A DNA stretch of 64,000 nt. It comes from an uncultured Eubacteriales bacterium. GTDB lineage: Bacteria > Bacillota > Clostridia > Christensenellales > Borkfalkiaceae. The stretch lies in contig CAJLRM010000003.1 of NCBI GenBank assembly GCA_905209085.1, positions 329,124 through 393,123 on the forward strand. The letters are read 5' to 3'. Below the pieces are notes generated by a model. The model did no database searches and was not told the origin of the DNA. It was given only the letters and a program-made list of their open reading frames with translations. This document shows, in pieces, positions 43,931 through 52,821 of the stretch. The first letter of the stretch is position 1, and each line of letters starts with the position of its first letter. Position numbers and translations under genes: made by a program.

Positions 43931-44437
43931 ATGCCCGGCAAATTGGGAAGAACTTCCAAAGAAAGAAATGCCCTTTTGAGAAATCAGGCATCCCAGCTCC
44001 TTTGGTACGGCAGAATCGAAACGACCGCCGCAAAAGCGAAAGAGCTTAAATCTTACGTTGAAAAATTAATTACGAAAGCCGTCAATACTTACGACGACAA
44101 TATCGAGTTCGAAGTCACCACGACGGATAAGAAGGGCAAGGAGATCAAGGCGACCAATATCAAAGACGGCCCCAAGAAGCTTGCCGCGCGCCGCGCCATC
44201 ATGGCGAAGACCTATGACTTGCAGGAGATCAAGGGCTTCGACGAAAAGAAGAGCTCTTATAAGGCGAGAACGAAGGATGTCCAGCATCCTTTGATGGACA
44301 AACTCTTCAACGAAATCGCGCCCAAGTACGCGGCGAGAAAGGAAGAAACGCAGCAGGGGGGCGGCTATACGAGAATTTATCTCCTCGGCGCCCGCCGCGG
44401 CGACGGTGCGGAAACCGCCGTCATCGAATTGGTCTAA
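43931..44437 (+). CDS. rplQ: 50S ribosomal protein L17 with internal insertion
   Basis: 168 residues instead of about 115-130. The N-terminal KLGRTSKERNALLRNQASQL and the end GGGYTRIYLLGARRGDGAETAVIEL are standard. Between roughly residues 55 and 115 there is extra Lys/Glu-rich sequence (TTDKKGKEIKATNIKDGPKK, EIKGFDEKKSSYKARTKDVQ) before the usual LMDKLFNEIAPKYA. Last gene of the superoperon, 4 bases after rpoA. Confidence 0.97.
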   Translation: MPGKLGRTSKERNALLRNQASQLLWYGRIETTAAKAKELKSYVEKLITKAVNTYDDNIEFEVTTTDKKGKEIKATNIKDGPKKLAARRAIMAKTYDLQEIKGFDEKKSSYKARTKDVQHPLMDKLFNEIAPKYAARKEETQQGGGYTRIYLLGARRGDGAETAVIELV

Positions 44438-45002
44438 GACGAGATCAAACGCTATAACAGAAACGAAAGTATGCGCTCGCACAAATATGTTCGCGTTCGA
44501 TTCAAACATTGCGTAAAGCGATAACAGGATAGAAGCGAAGACGCGGAAAAGAGATTCGTCGATCGGCATTTTCGCGGTCTGTGCGAACATAATGTCGGCG
44601 GTGTCGTTTTAGAAGCGAAAAGAGGCGTTTTCGTAAATATCTTTTCGCCCCGTTCGATTCAAAGCCGTGCTTTGTTATAGTAAAAACGAAAATGCAACAG
44701 TGCAAGGCGCCTGCCGTTTTCGTTCCCCGATTCAAAAATAACATCCATTATGTTATTATAACAAAACCCGTCTATGGCGCAAGGCCGCAGGCGGGTTTTG
44801 CTTATCGGCAGTCTTTTTGCGAAAGGGAAGCGGCGCGCGGATAAAAAACACACCCGATAAATTTTGATGCCGGGCAAGCGATTTATGTTCTGACGCGGGA
44901 ACATTGTCGGAAAGAAAAAAGCCTCCGAAAAAAAGTCCGAAAAATTTTTGAAAAGGCGGTAACGAAGAGCGTCTTTGCCGCGTTATAATTAATGAGAGGA
45001 AA
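44438..45002. other. 565-base gene-free stretch after the ribosomal operon
   Basis: It holds several inverted repeats: AACGAAAA/TTTTCGTT across 44686-44733, AATAACAT/ATGTTATT at 44737-44757, and the terminator at 44762. The phrase TTCGATTCAAA occurs twice (near 44495 and 44654). A TATAAT-like box at about 44982 probably starts the sigma-factor transcript. No open frame is convincing. Confidence 0.45.
44762..44800. terminator. probable terminator of the ribosomal superoperon
   Basis: CAAAACCCG pairs with CGGGTTTTG across a 21-base loop that can itself fold. The plus strand ends TTTTGCTT. It is 325 bases after rplQ, so another stop closer in may exist. Confidence 0.6.
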
Positions 45003-45524
45003 ATGATGACAAACGAAAAGGCAAAAAGTTATCTTCTCGGGATAGCCGAAGGAGAAAAAGGAGCGCTTTTGGGCTTCGTATCGACTGTTTCGGGGCGGGT
45101 ACGATACATTGCCGACGGCATTTTGCACGATTCGTCGCTCGCGGACGACGTTTTGAGCATCGTTATCGAGCGGGTATGGCAAAAAGCGCCGCTTTTGGCG
45201 CGGCTCAAAAACCCGCTCGGATACATAAATACCATTGCCTATAATTCCGCCATCGACCTGTTGCGGCGCCGAAAGGAGCTTCCTTTAAGGGAATCGGCGG
45301 CGAGCGCGGCTTTCGCGGACGCGTCGGCGGAAAAACTCGACGTTCTGCGCGCTTTGGAAAAATTGGACGCGGAGGAGCGCATGGTGCTCCTGTGTATCGC
45401 TTCTGCGGGATATTCTTTAAGCGAGTGCGCACGTCTGACGGGAATGACGAAAAAGATGTGTTTTACGCGCTATCGGCGCGCGAAACAAAAATTTAAAAAA
45501 TTTTACGGGGAGGCCGAAAGATGA
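45003..45524 (+). CDS. ECF-type RNA polymerase sigma factor
   Basis: 173 residues with sigma-70 region 2 (ADDVLSIVIERVWQKAPLLARLKNPLGYINTIAYNSAIDLLRRR) and region 4 (ALEKLDAEERMVLLCIASAGYSLSECARLTGMTKKMCFTRYRRAKQKFKKF). No extra domains. ATGA overlap with the next gene, a membrane protein, gives the classic sigma/anti-sigma pair. AGAGG site. The signal is unknown, probably envelope-related. Confidence 0.92.
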   Translation: MMTNEKAKSYLLGIAEGEKGALLGFVSTVSGRVRYIADGILHDSSLADDVLSIVIERVWQKAPLLARLKNPLGYINTIAYNSAIDLLRRRKELPLRESAASAAFADASAEKLDVLRALEKLDAEERMVLLCIASAGYSLSECARLTGMTKKMCFTRYRRAKQKFKKFYGEAER

Positions 45525-46903
45525 AAGAATTGAAAAATTTATTTTCCGGGATTCAGGATCGAGAACAGCCCTTGGAGGAAAGGCATCTTCGCGAAATAGA
45601 ATCCTTACAGAGCGCGCAGAGGGAAGAAAAATCCTCGAAAGGCAGCTCTTTCCGCGCAAAACGCAGCTTTTCCGTAAAACTCGTTTCGGCGGCTGCCTGC
45701 GTCGTGGCGGCGGTATTCGCGTGCACGTTCGCCTTTCGGGGACTGTTTCATAAAGACAACATGGAAACGGGAAACGGATCGGATTCCACCCACGCGCCGA
45801 CAAACAGCGCTTCGGACAATCTGCGCGCTCTGCTCGCCGAGGGATACGAACAGGAAGCTCTCCTCACCGCGGTAGTCAGCTATATGGACAGGAACGCGCG
45901 GGGAGAGGAAAACGAAGCCGTAAAACCGGTTTCCGCGGCGCGAAAAACCGTCGTCGCGGCATATGACGCGGACAGTATGGGAAGGGAGGAGAGCTTTGCG
46001 CAGAACGGCAGCGATTCGGATTACGGCTTCGGCTTTGACAGCAGCACTGCGCCGCCCCCGGGACAAGACAGCGGCGAGGATATTTTTTCGGGGCTCTATC
46101 ATTCGGGCGAGTACGAGAAAAAGCCGATCTATTATTATCCCATGAAGTCGATATTTCTCTCGCGCGGTATTGAATTTTACGTGAATACGCAGGCGGACAC
46201 CTTTTTGACGGAAAAATGCGGGAAGGGAGAGCTGCGGGTGATCATTGCCTGGATGGAATCGGAAACTTTTTCGGATCAGGTGCTCCTTTGCGTCGTAGGG
46301 GAGCAGGGGAGTTATTTTTCCGTAGATGAAAATTACGACGGCGTGTATTTTATATTTTCCGAGCATAAACGCATCGCCAACGGGATGCTCATCAAGGATT
46401 TAACTTCCTATCCCATCGGGCAGACGGTAATCGATTTTCGCTCGAACGAAGGGATGCTGTATACCTACGAATGGGTAGCAGACGATGGCGGAAAGATCGT
46501 CGGAGAGGATAGTTACTGCTATGAATATGCCGTGATGGCGGATAGTTATCGGACTGCGGATGTGGTGGAGCAGATCCGGCTGTCCGACTATACAGAGGAG
46601 TATCTCCTCGTCCGCCTTACGAACGCTCCGATTGCGGTCAGGCGGGAAAATGCGGCGGGAAGCGGGGAGATCTTGGGCTATGCGCTGCCTGCCGTCTATG
46701 GCGTGTATGATAAAAACGGAGAGTATTATGAAGTCCCCTGCGAAATCCGCGCCGAAGTTTCCGCCGACTGGACGGACGTTTCTCCCGACGCCCTTTCGGG
46801 GGGGAGCCTGTTGAAAATTTATTATTCGGCGATGGACTGTATATACGGCAATCAGCAGACCATCGTCATCGTCACGGCGGAAAAGCTCTGTCTTCAAAGT
46901 TGA
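45521..46903 (+). CDS. membrane protein partnered with the ECF sigma factor (possible anti-sigma factor)
   Basis: 460 residues. A cytoplasmic N-terminal part of about 55 residues (KNLFSGIQDREQPLEERHLREIESL, possible sigma-binding helix), one membrane segment (VKLVSAAACVVAAVFACTFAF), then a large outside region. That starts Ser/Asn-rich, has an Asp/Ser-rich patch near 165, and is beta-rich from about 200 to the end. No zinc HxxxCxxC motif is present, so it is not a ZAS-type anti-sigma. The start overlaps the sigma gene by 4 bases. The outside domain is not recognised. Confidence 0.72.
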   Translation: MKELKNLFSGIQDREQPLEERHLREIESLQSAQREEKSSKGSSFRAKRSFSVKLVSAAACVVAAVFACTFAFRGLFHKDNMETGNGSDSTHAPTNSASDNLRALLAEGYEQEALLTAVVSYMDRNARGEENEAVKPVSAARKTVVAAYDADSMGREESFAQNGSDSDYGFGFDSSTAPPPGQDSGEDIFSGLYHSGEYEKKPIYYYPMKSIFLSRGIEFYVNTQADTFLTEKCGKGELRVIIAWMESETFSDQVLLCVVGEQGSYFSVDENYDGVYFIFSEHKRIANGMLIKDLTSYPIGQTVIDFRSNEGMLYTYEWVADDGGKIVGEDSYCYEYAVMADSYRTADVVEQIRLSDYTEEYLLVRLTNAPIAVRRENAAGSGEILGYALPAVYGVYDKNGEYYEVPCEIRAEVSADWTDVSPDALSGGSLLKIYYSAMDCIYGNQQTIVIVTAEKLCLQS

Positions 46904-46927
46904 TGCCGAGCGGTCTTCCCTTTGTCC

Positions 46928-46968
46928 AAAAACTCTCGCAAGTCAGACGTCTGCGGGAGTTTTTTTGA
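46928..46968 (+). terminator. terminator of the sigma-factor operon
   Basis: AAAAACTCTCGCA pairs with TGCGGGAGTTTTT around AGTCAGACGTC, followed by T-run. Confidence 0.85.
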
Positions 46969-47031
46969 GCGTAAACGGGATACCAGGTCAGCGATTATCG
47001 CATTTTTCTTTTTAGCGGCGAGTAAAATCGC

Positions 47032-47059
47032 TTGACAAAATCCGTCTGCGTATTATAAT
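47032..47059 (+). promoter_or_regulatory. promoter of the DUF4886-SGNH gene pair
   Basis: -35 TTGACA (47032-47037), 16-base spacer, -10 TATAAT (47054-47059), 28 bases before the ATG at 47088. Confidence 0.85.
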
Positions 47060-47087
47060 AAAAGCATAAAGAGAAACAGGGGGGAGT

Positions 47088-47879
47088 ATGGATACTTTGA
47101 AGCTTCTCACGGTCGGCAACAGCTTTTCCGACGACGCAATGGAATACGTATGGCAAATCGCGTCCGCTCTCGGCTTTAAGAAAATCGAGCTTGGAAATCT
47201 CTATATAGGCGGCTGTTCGCTGGCGACGCATCGGGAAAACGCCCTTTCGGGCGCGGAGGTTTACGAATTTCGCACGAATACGGACGGCGTTTGGCGGACG
47301 GAAAACAAAAGCCTTGTCTACGGCGTGACTTTCCGCGATTGGGACGTCGTTTCCTTACAGCAAGCAAGCCCTTTTAGCGGCAGGGAAGAAACGTACAACG
47401 AGGACTTGTTCTTCCTGATCGACTTTATAAAGCGCCGCGCGAAAAACCCGAATGTGAAACTCGTCTGGCATATGACCTGGGCGTATGCCAAGGACTCCGA
47501 GCACGAAGCTTTTGCAAATTACGGACAAAACCAAGGCACCATGTATGAGATGATCGTAAAAACGGTGCAAAAGAAAATTTTGCCTACAAACGTTTTTTCT
47601 ACGGTAATTCCGTCGGGAACGGCGATCCAGAACGCCCGCACGAGCTTTTTGGGCGATTCCTTGAACCGCGACGGCTTCCATCTTTCGATACCGCTCGGAA
47701 GGTATGTCGCGGGATTGACGCTTGTGACGGCTGTGACGGGCGCGGATATTTCGCAAATCGCCTATGCGCCCGAAGGCGTTTCGGACGCGGAGAGAGCGGC
47801 GGCTGTGGAAAGCGCGGAGAATGCCTGCCGCGCGCCTTTTGCGGTGACGCCGTCGCGGTATATGAAAAAGGACTTTTGA
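47088..47879 (+). CDS. DUF4886 SGNH-like hydrolase
   Basis: A 263-residue cytoplasmic protein starting LKLLTVGNSFSDDAMEYVW, the DUF4886 form of the SGNH serine block (GNSFS in place of GDS). FRDWDVVSLQQASPFSG is the conserved middle block and DSLNRDGFHLS holds the Asp-His pair. Known members accompany carbohydrate-utilisation genes and are presumed esterases. A second SGNH gene follows 21 bases downstream. CAGGGGGGAG site. Confidence 0.85.
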   Translation: MDTLKLLTVGNSFSDDAMEYVWQIASALGFKKIELGNLYIGGCSLATHRENALSGAEVYEFRTNTDGVWRTENKSLVYGVTFRDWDVVSLQQASPFSGREETYNEDLFFLIDFIKRRAKNPNVKLVWHMTWAYAKDSEHEAFANYGQNQGTMYEMIVKTVQKKILPTNVFSTVIPSGTAIQNARTSFLGDSLNRDGFHLSIPLGRYVAGLTLVTAVTGADISQIAYAPEGVSDAERAAAVESAENACRAPFAVTPSRYMKKDF

Positions 47880-47900
47880 GGAGCAGAAGGAGAAGAGAGA

Positions 47901-48548
47901 ATGAAGACAAACGGTAAAAAAATCTGTTTTTTGGGCGACAGCATTACGGAAGGCTGCGGGGCGAGCGCGCCCGAAAAAAACTTCGTATCCCTGTTCGCCG
48001 CCGCGCATCCCAAAACGGCGGTGCATAACTGCGGGGTGGGCGGAACGCGCATCGCGCCGCAAAAGACGCCTTTCAGTCCCGCCTGCGCGCATCCGTTTTA
48101 CAGCCGCGTTTCGGCAATGCCGGAACGGGCGGATCTCGTCTGCGTATTCGGCGGCACGAACGATTACGGCGTGGGCGACGCGCCGCTGGGAAAGATAGGC
48201 GATAGGACGGAACATACCTTTTACGGGGCGCTGTACGCGCTTTCCGTGTCCCTCCTCCATAAATATCCGAGCGGGAGAATCGTCTTTTTCACGCCTTTGC
48301 ACAGAGCGGGAGAGGAAATCCCGCAAGAAAAACCGGACGGCGGAAAAATTTTAAAGGATTATGTGCGGGCGATAAAGGAAAACGCGGAATACTTTTCTTT
48401 TCCCGTATTGGATTTATGGAGCGTTTCGGGCATTCAGCCCGCCGTTCCCGGGATGCGCGGACTTTTTATGCCCGACGGACTGCATCCCAACGATAACGGC
48501 TATCGAAGACTTTTTGAAATCGTCGATGCGTTTATCGAAAATTTGTAA
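47901..48548 (+). CDS. SGNH/GDSL hydrolase, cytoplasmic
   Basis: 215 residues: ICFLGDSITEGCGA (Ser nucleophile at about 14), GVGGTRI, VFGGTNDYGVGD, and MPDGLHPNDNGYRRLFEIV with the catalytic Asp and His. All four SGNH blocks are present. No signal peptide, so it probably deacetylates imported sugar or acts with the DUF4886 enzyme beside it. Normal length. Confidence 0.9.
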   Translation: MKTNGKKICFLGDSITEGCGASAPEKNFVSLFAAAHPKTAVHNCGVGGTRIAPQKTPFSPACAHPFYSRVSAMPERADLVCVFGGTNDYGVGDAPLGKIGDRTEHTFYGALYALSVSLLHKYPSGRIVFFTPLHRAGEEIPQEKPDGGKILKDYVRAIKENAEYFSFPVLDLWSVSGIQPAVPGMRGLFMPDGLHPNDNGYRRLFEIVDAFIENL

Positions 48549-48623
48549 AATACGGGAACTTTGAACGGGGGCGCCGCGCGCGAACTCGGAAGATTTATTT
48601 GAAAACGGGTGATCCGACGTACA

Positions 48624-48662
48624 AAAAAGGGCTGCCTTTTTAACACGGGCGGCTCTTTTTTC
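48624..48662 (+). terminator. terminator after the SGNH gene
   Basis: AAAAAAGGGCTGCC pairs with GGGCGGCTCTTTTTT with one or two mismatches; T-run present. Confidence 0.7.
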
Positions 48663-48680
48663 GACTCTTAAAATTTTGTG

Positions 48681-48708
48681 ACGCCTTTTATGAAAGAGGC
48701 GTTTTTTT
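48681..48708 (+). terminator. second T-tailed hairpin, backup terminator
   Basis: ACGCCTTTT pairs imperfectly with GAAAGAGGCGT and is followed by seven T. Confidence 0.55.
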
Positions 48709-48841
48709 CTTTTATAAACAACTTTGCAAAAGGCGAGGAGCGGAACAAACGACGGAAATAGAAAGACTCCTGCCCCACTGTCGCTGCATTCCGCACCCCC
48801 TGAAAAGCCGCCGCAAAACGGCGCGCTTTTTCCCCTGTGCT

Positions 48842-49160
48842 CTACGCATTCGAAGAGATGCGGGCAAGCGCTGCGATAAGCTCGCTTTGCTCGCCCCCGA
48901 AAATCGTCGATTCGAAGACTCCTCGCAAAGTCGTAAAAAATCGTCGCCTCCGATAATTCCTGCCTCCATCGTCGTCATAGTCCGTGATACGAAAAAGCGC
49001 CGTATAAGGGGACATCCGTCCGCGTGAAGTTGTATTCTTTGCCGCAGGCGACCCCGGCGTTCGTTTGCCGAAAAAATCATTTTTGCGGGAATGTCGCCGT
49101 ACTGCTTTATAAATTCTCCTAAGATGTCTTTTTCGGCTTTGGTCGGCAACGGAAAGGTGC
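48842..49160 (-). pseudogene. gene remnant with at least two frameshifts
   Basis: On the minus strand three frames in turn look coding: LPTKAEKDILGEFIKQYGDI to MIFSANERR (about 49150-49065), then CGKEYNFTRTDVPLYGAFSYHGL (about 49052-48984), then GVFESTIFGGEQSELIAALARISSNA ending at 48842. None alone is a whole gene. The joined product would be about 100 residues and soluble. No start with a ribosome binding site is left. The family is not recognised. Multiple indels favour real decay over one sequencing error. Confidence 0.45.
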
Positions 49161-49280
49161 CTTAGGTCCCGCCGGGGCTTGCGAAAAACGAATTTTTCCG
49201 ACAGGCGCGGCAAATCGAGCCTTGCGCCTCAGAAAAAGGAAAAACGGCTCTTTTACCTATCGGACGCCGCGCCGCCTCCT

Positions 49281-49320
49281 AAAAATCCCGCCGTGCTTTA
49301 CTGCGCACGGCGGGATTTTA
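49281..49320 (-). terminator. terminator of the large secreted protein gene
   Basis: AAATCCCGCCGTGC pairs perfectly with GCACGGCGGGATTT; on the minus strand the hairpin starts just after the stop and ends in TTTTT. Confidence 0.85.
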
Positions 49321-49326
49321 CGAAAC

Positions 49327-51714
49327 TCAATTTTTCTTTTTATGCAAGATCATATAATCGACAAGGACGCAGATAGAGGCGCAGCCGAGGAGCAAAAACG
49401 CCATGCGCCAGAGGGAGTCGCGGTCGGTATCTCCCGCGCCGTATTCGGCGCGTTCCGCTTCGGGCGGCGCGCCGTTGAAATTCGTCACATAAGATTTGGG
49501 AATATAGCCTTTCCGCTCGGCGCCCGTTTCGTCCGTATAGGAAACGTAATAGTATTTATAATCCAGCCTATCGATCTCCCCCAATACTTCTACGGCCGCG
49601 TTTTTGGGCGGGGTACAGACGGTGAGAAGTTCGGTGAGATAGGGATACTTATAAACGGGCACGGCATTGGTGAGATAGCCCGTGCCGTCTTTAAATCCGC
49701 TCGGCGGTTTGAGATAGTCACTCTCGGGGATCTCCTTGCAATAGCGCTTCAAGATCAGCGCCGTCGAATAACTCCTGTTCGTTTCGTCGAATACGGCGAT
49801 GAGGTTGTATTTTTCCGTTTCCCCCAGTTTAAGCGCCGTCTTCGGCTGCGTTTCCCGACGATAGGAGAGATAGGGAAAGACCTGCGCGCCCGACAGCGTC
49901 TGAATGTCGAATTCTACCATCAGCGCGTTTCCCGCCGTTTCGACGATGGAGAAATCGGCGTTTTCATTGCTGAAAATATCCTCGTCCGCGCCGTCTACCG
50001 CAATCGCCTTTACGGTGGGCAGGGGAACGTCGTACGTCTTTATCGCAAAATCGCCCTCGTAGAGGAGATAGACGCCTCCGTCCTCGATGCCGAACGCAAA
50101 GGAAATCGCCTGCGTTTCCAAAGTCTGGGCGTATACGAGAGTTTTGCTCAAAGAATATTTTTCCTGCGCATCTGCGCATACGTACAACTCGTTTTTATAG
50201 AGCGCGTAGACGGTTTCTTCGTAATCGACGGCGATCTGTTCCGCCTGCACGGGCACGGCGCCCGCCTCTTCTCCCGTGTCGGCGGGATTCATGAACGTTT
50301 CCTCGGTGAAGCGGAATACTTTGCCGTCCGAATACGCGACGTAAAGCTGTCCGTAAACGTCCTGGGTCAACAGACGCGCGGTGTGCGATACGGAGGGCTT
50401 GGGGGTGGAATCGAGCTTCCAAACGCCGTCCGCGCCTTTGCCCGCCCGATAAAAATAATTGTTGTCCGTGACGAAATAATAGTTGTCGTATATGCCCGAA
50501 ACGCCGACGAGGCTGCTGTTGAAGCCGCCGAATTCCTGCAATTTAGTTCCGAACGTTTCCCCGTCCGTCAGATCGTAAAGAACGGCCTCCGTGCCGTTTG
50601 CCGCCAGCGCCGTTTTGCCGTCCGAGGCGAGAAGGGTGGGCGCAATCCCGCAGGGAATCGTCCGATAGCTGCCCGTTTTCGTGTCCAAAACGGAAAGGCG
50701 GTCGTTGCCGTTATCGGCAAAGAGGAGCAGATCCTCCGCAAGCACGGTTTTCCGCGCGCCCGAAAGGCGGTTTTTTGCCGGGGAGGAGGCGCAGATCTGA
50801 TAATCGGTAAACGCCTCCTCTTCGGGAGAATAGCGGCGGATGCGGTCGCCGTCCACGACGTAAATAAAGCCGTCGTAAACGGAGATTGCGGAGAAGTCCC
50901 CCGCAAAGGATTCCAATACGCCGAAAGTGCTTAAATCGTAAATATACAAACTGTTCGCCGTATCCGTGTAATAGAGGATGCCGCTGTATACCGCGATGGA
51001 AACCACCGTTTCCGTGGAGGTCAGCGTGGGCGATAAGTGGAAATCCGTTTCCCGTTTCTCCGATTTATGCAGATATTTTCCCGAATCGGTGTAGAAAAGA
51101 ACGCCGTTGTCGTGCGTGATCGCCGGCTTGGAGGTGACGGTGGAATCGGTCGCCTGCGTCGCCTGCGCGTTGTCGAGTCTGTTCAGCGTCGTCTTGAAAA
51201 TGGGGGTAGGCGTGGCGGAAACGTTGGTAAAATAAATCGTATCCGAAAAAATCGTAAAGGAACTGCATACCAAATCCGTCTTTTCCGCTTTGAGAAGGGC
51301 GGGATCGAAGGCATAAAGGCAGGTGGACGCGTCGAGAAAGTACAAGGTCCCCTCTTCGGAAAATTGCAGTTTCGCTATCGTATTGTTCGCGGGGTCGGCG
51401 TTCGCCGTATGTTCATAGCGGCTGTATGCATCCGCTTTGCGATCGTATACATAAATAAAACTTCCGTCCGCAACCGCGGCGTACTCCTTTGTCACCGCGA
51501 TGTCCGAGGGCGCGCTAAGCGGCAGGTATTCTTCGTAAGAAGAGGGCAGGAGCAACGAATCCTCCGCTTTCCCGTCGGAAAGCGTCTGCGCGGTTTCCCT
51601 TTCGGTATTTCCCGTATTCTCCGTTTCGGCGCGCGCAAAACCCGCTTCCCGACCGCCAAAGGGGGAAGCAAGGAGCATACTTGCGCATAAAATTACCGTC
51701 AGCAAACGTTTCAT
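49327..51714 (-). CDS. large secreted beta-propeller protein with SH3-like domain and C-terminal membrane anchor
   Basis: 795 residues: signal peptide (MKRLLTVILCASMLLASPFGG), a long series of blade-like repeats (VTKEYAAVADGSFIYVYDRK, TLYFLDASTCLYAFDP, GILYYTDTANSLYIYDLS, GFIYVVDGDRIRRYSPEE, TVYALYKNELYVCAD) that suggest one or two beta-propellers, an SH3-like region (about 690-755: PVYKYPYLTELLTVCTPP ... YYYVSYTDETGAERKGYIPKSYV), and a final membrane segment (LWRMAFLLLGCASICVLVDYMI) with HKKKN. It should stand on the outside of the membrane and bind wall or ligands. There is no Shine-Dalgarno site: the promoter -10 ends six bases before the ATG, so the mRNA is probably leaderless. Confidence 0.75.
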   Translation of the reverse strand: MKRLLTVILCASMLLASPFGGREAGFARAETENTGNTERETAQTLSDGKAEDSLLLPSSYEEYLPLSAPSDIAVTKEYAAVADGSFIYVYDRKADAYSRYEHTANADPANNTIAKLQFSEEGTLYFLDASTCLYAFDPALLKAEKTDLVCSSFTIFSDTIYFTNVSATPTPIFKTTLNRLDNAQATQATDSTVTSKPAITHDNGVLFYTDSGKYLHKSEKRETDFHLSPTLTSTETVVSIAVYSGILYYTDTANSLYIYDLSTFGVLESFAGDFSAISVYDGFIYVVDGDRIRRYSPEEEAFTDYQICASSPAKNRLSGARKTVLAEDLLLFADNGNDRLSVLDTKTGSYRTIPCGIAPTLLASDGKTALAANGTEAVLYDLTDGETFGTKLQEFGGFNSSLVGVSGIYDNYYFVTDNNYFYRAGKGADGVWKLDSTPKPSVSHTARLLTQDVYGQLYVAYSDGKVFRFTEETFMNPADTGEEAGAVPVQAEQIAVDYEETVYALYKNELYVCADAQEKYSLSKTLVYAQTLETQAISFAFGIEDGGVYLLYEGDFAIKTYDVPLPTVKAIAVDGADEDIFSNENADFSIVETAGNALMVEFDIQTLSGAQVFPYLSYRRETQPKTALKLGETEKYNLIAVFDETNRSYSTALILKRYCKEIPESDYLKPPSGFKDGTGYLTNAVPVYKYPYLTELLTVCTPPKNAAVEVLGEIDRLDYKYYYVSYTDETGAERKGYIPKSYVTNFNGAPPEAERAEYGAGDTDRDSLWRMAFLLLGCASICVLVDYMILHKKKN

Positions 51715-51720
51715 ATTCAA

Positions 51721-51749
51721 ATTATACCATAATACGACAAAAAACGCAA
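51721..51749 (-). promoter_or_regulatory. promoter predicting a leaderless mRNA
   Basis: On the minus strand: -35 TTGCGT (51749-51744), 17-base spacer, -10 TATAAT (51726-51721), then TTGAAT and the ATG at 51714. The usual 6-7 base spacing puts the transcription start on the A of the ATG. Confidence 0.65.
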
Positions 51750-52129
51750 CAGATTGAGAAACTATTTTCCGCGTCGGCAGAGCTTTCCTTATCCCGGCTG
51801 TTCGTTGCGGAAAATAGAGCCGTTCGCGGATATTATGTGCGAACGGCGAACGTTTTAACGATAATAAAAAGAATAAAGGTCGGGGAAAGGGAGAAGGTCG
51901 GGGAAAATTTAAGAGGAAAGAAGTAGTTTAGAGAACAGGGCGACCGAGAGGACGGCGGGAGGAAGATTTTTCCGAGTTTCAGACTTTTTCGCCTCCTCAG
52001 GGCAAATATAAATCTAATAAATGTTCATTATTCTTTAAAATAAGTAAATATATGTCAAGTTTAATGGGGTATATCGCATTTAAATGTAAACAAATGTTTG
52101 TAATTTTTAAAAAAATTGGCAGAAGAAGC
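51750..52129. other. gene-free, AT-rich stretch before the phage-like module
   Basis: No supported gene. From about 52,010 to 52,120 the DNA is strikingly AT-rich (for example TAAATATATGTCAAGTTTAA) compared with both sides, with a short inverted repeat ACAAATGTTTGT at 52090-52101. It may be a regulatory or junction region; no attachment-site duplicate was found by eye. Confidence 0.45.
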
Positions 52130-52157
52130 TGGACAAACGGAAAAATTATGCGATAAT
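52130..52157 (+). promoter_or_regulatory. probable promoter of the phage-like regulator gene
   Basis: -35 TGGACA (52130-52135), 16-base spacer, -10 GATAAT (52152-52157), 46 bases before the TTG start at 52204. Confidence 0.6.
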
Positions 52158-52203
52158 AATGGCGTCCTGAGGAGCGGGATATAGAAAAGGGAGGAAACGG
52201 AAA

Positions 52204-52821
52204 TTGGATACTTACGTAAAGGCGGTTTTATACGTATATCCGCGGCTGGAAAAAATAGAGAAGGATTACGAGGAGCATATCAAAAACAAGGCGTTTTTAT
52301 CCTACGACTATCGCTCGGCGACAGAAGTTCTGACGGAATATATCGCGGGGGAGATCATTCGAAAAAATCTCATCGGGGATTTGAAGGGAAGGGTGGAGCG
52401 CGCTTTGGAAAAACTCTCGACGGAGGAAAAGTTCCTGTTGGAACTTCGCTATTTCGGAAGGAAGAAGGCGCTGGCGGAATACTGTGAAAAGTGCGTCCGC
52501 AAGAGTATGGGCAGCGAGCGCAATTACTATCGGAGGCAAAATCGGACTTTGGGGAAAATCTCTGCCCTTCTGAAACTGGGCGGATTGACGGAAGAATACT
52601 TTTTGAGGGAATATGCCTGCTTCGGCTGGCTGACGTCGGTTTGCCGATATATCGACGAGGGCAAAGCGGATGCGGCGTCCGCTCGGGAAAAATCGCTCTT
52701 CCGTTTTCTCGGCGGCGAAACTATGCCGCGGCAGGTCGGCGAATGGCTGGGAAAAATCGGAAAGCCGGAAACGGAGGAAAATGTCAGGCAGGAAGAGAGG
52801 AAACGCGCGAAGAAGCCATAA
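52204..52821 (+). CDS. phage-like helical protein, possible late transcription regulator
   Basis: 205 residues, TTG start with GGGAGG eight to nine bases upstream. The middle (GRVERALEKLSTEEKFLLELRYFGRKKALAEYCEKCVRKSMGSERNYYRRQNRTLGKI) resembles sigma region 4-like or ArpU-type phage regulators, where a helix-turn-helix precedes the basic YYRRQ patch. The C-terminus is charged. It is the first gene of the phage-like block and would fit an activator of the structural genes. The family call is tentative. Confidence 0.6.
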   Translation: MDTYVKAVLYVYPRLEKIEKDYEEHIKNKAFLSYDYRSATEVLTEYIAGEIIRKNLIGDLKGRVERALEKLSTEEKFLLELRYFGRKKALAEYCEKCVRKSMGSERNYYRRQNRTLGKISALLKLGGLTEEYFLREYACFGWLTSVCRYIDEGKADAASAREKSLFRFLGGETMPRQVGEWLGKIGKPETEENVRQEERKRAKKP

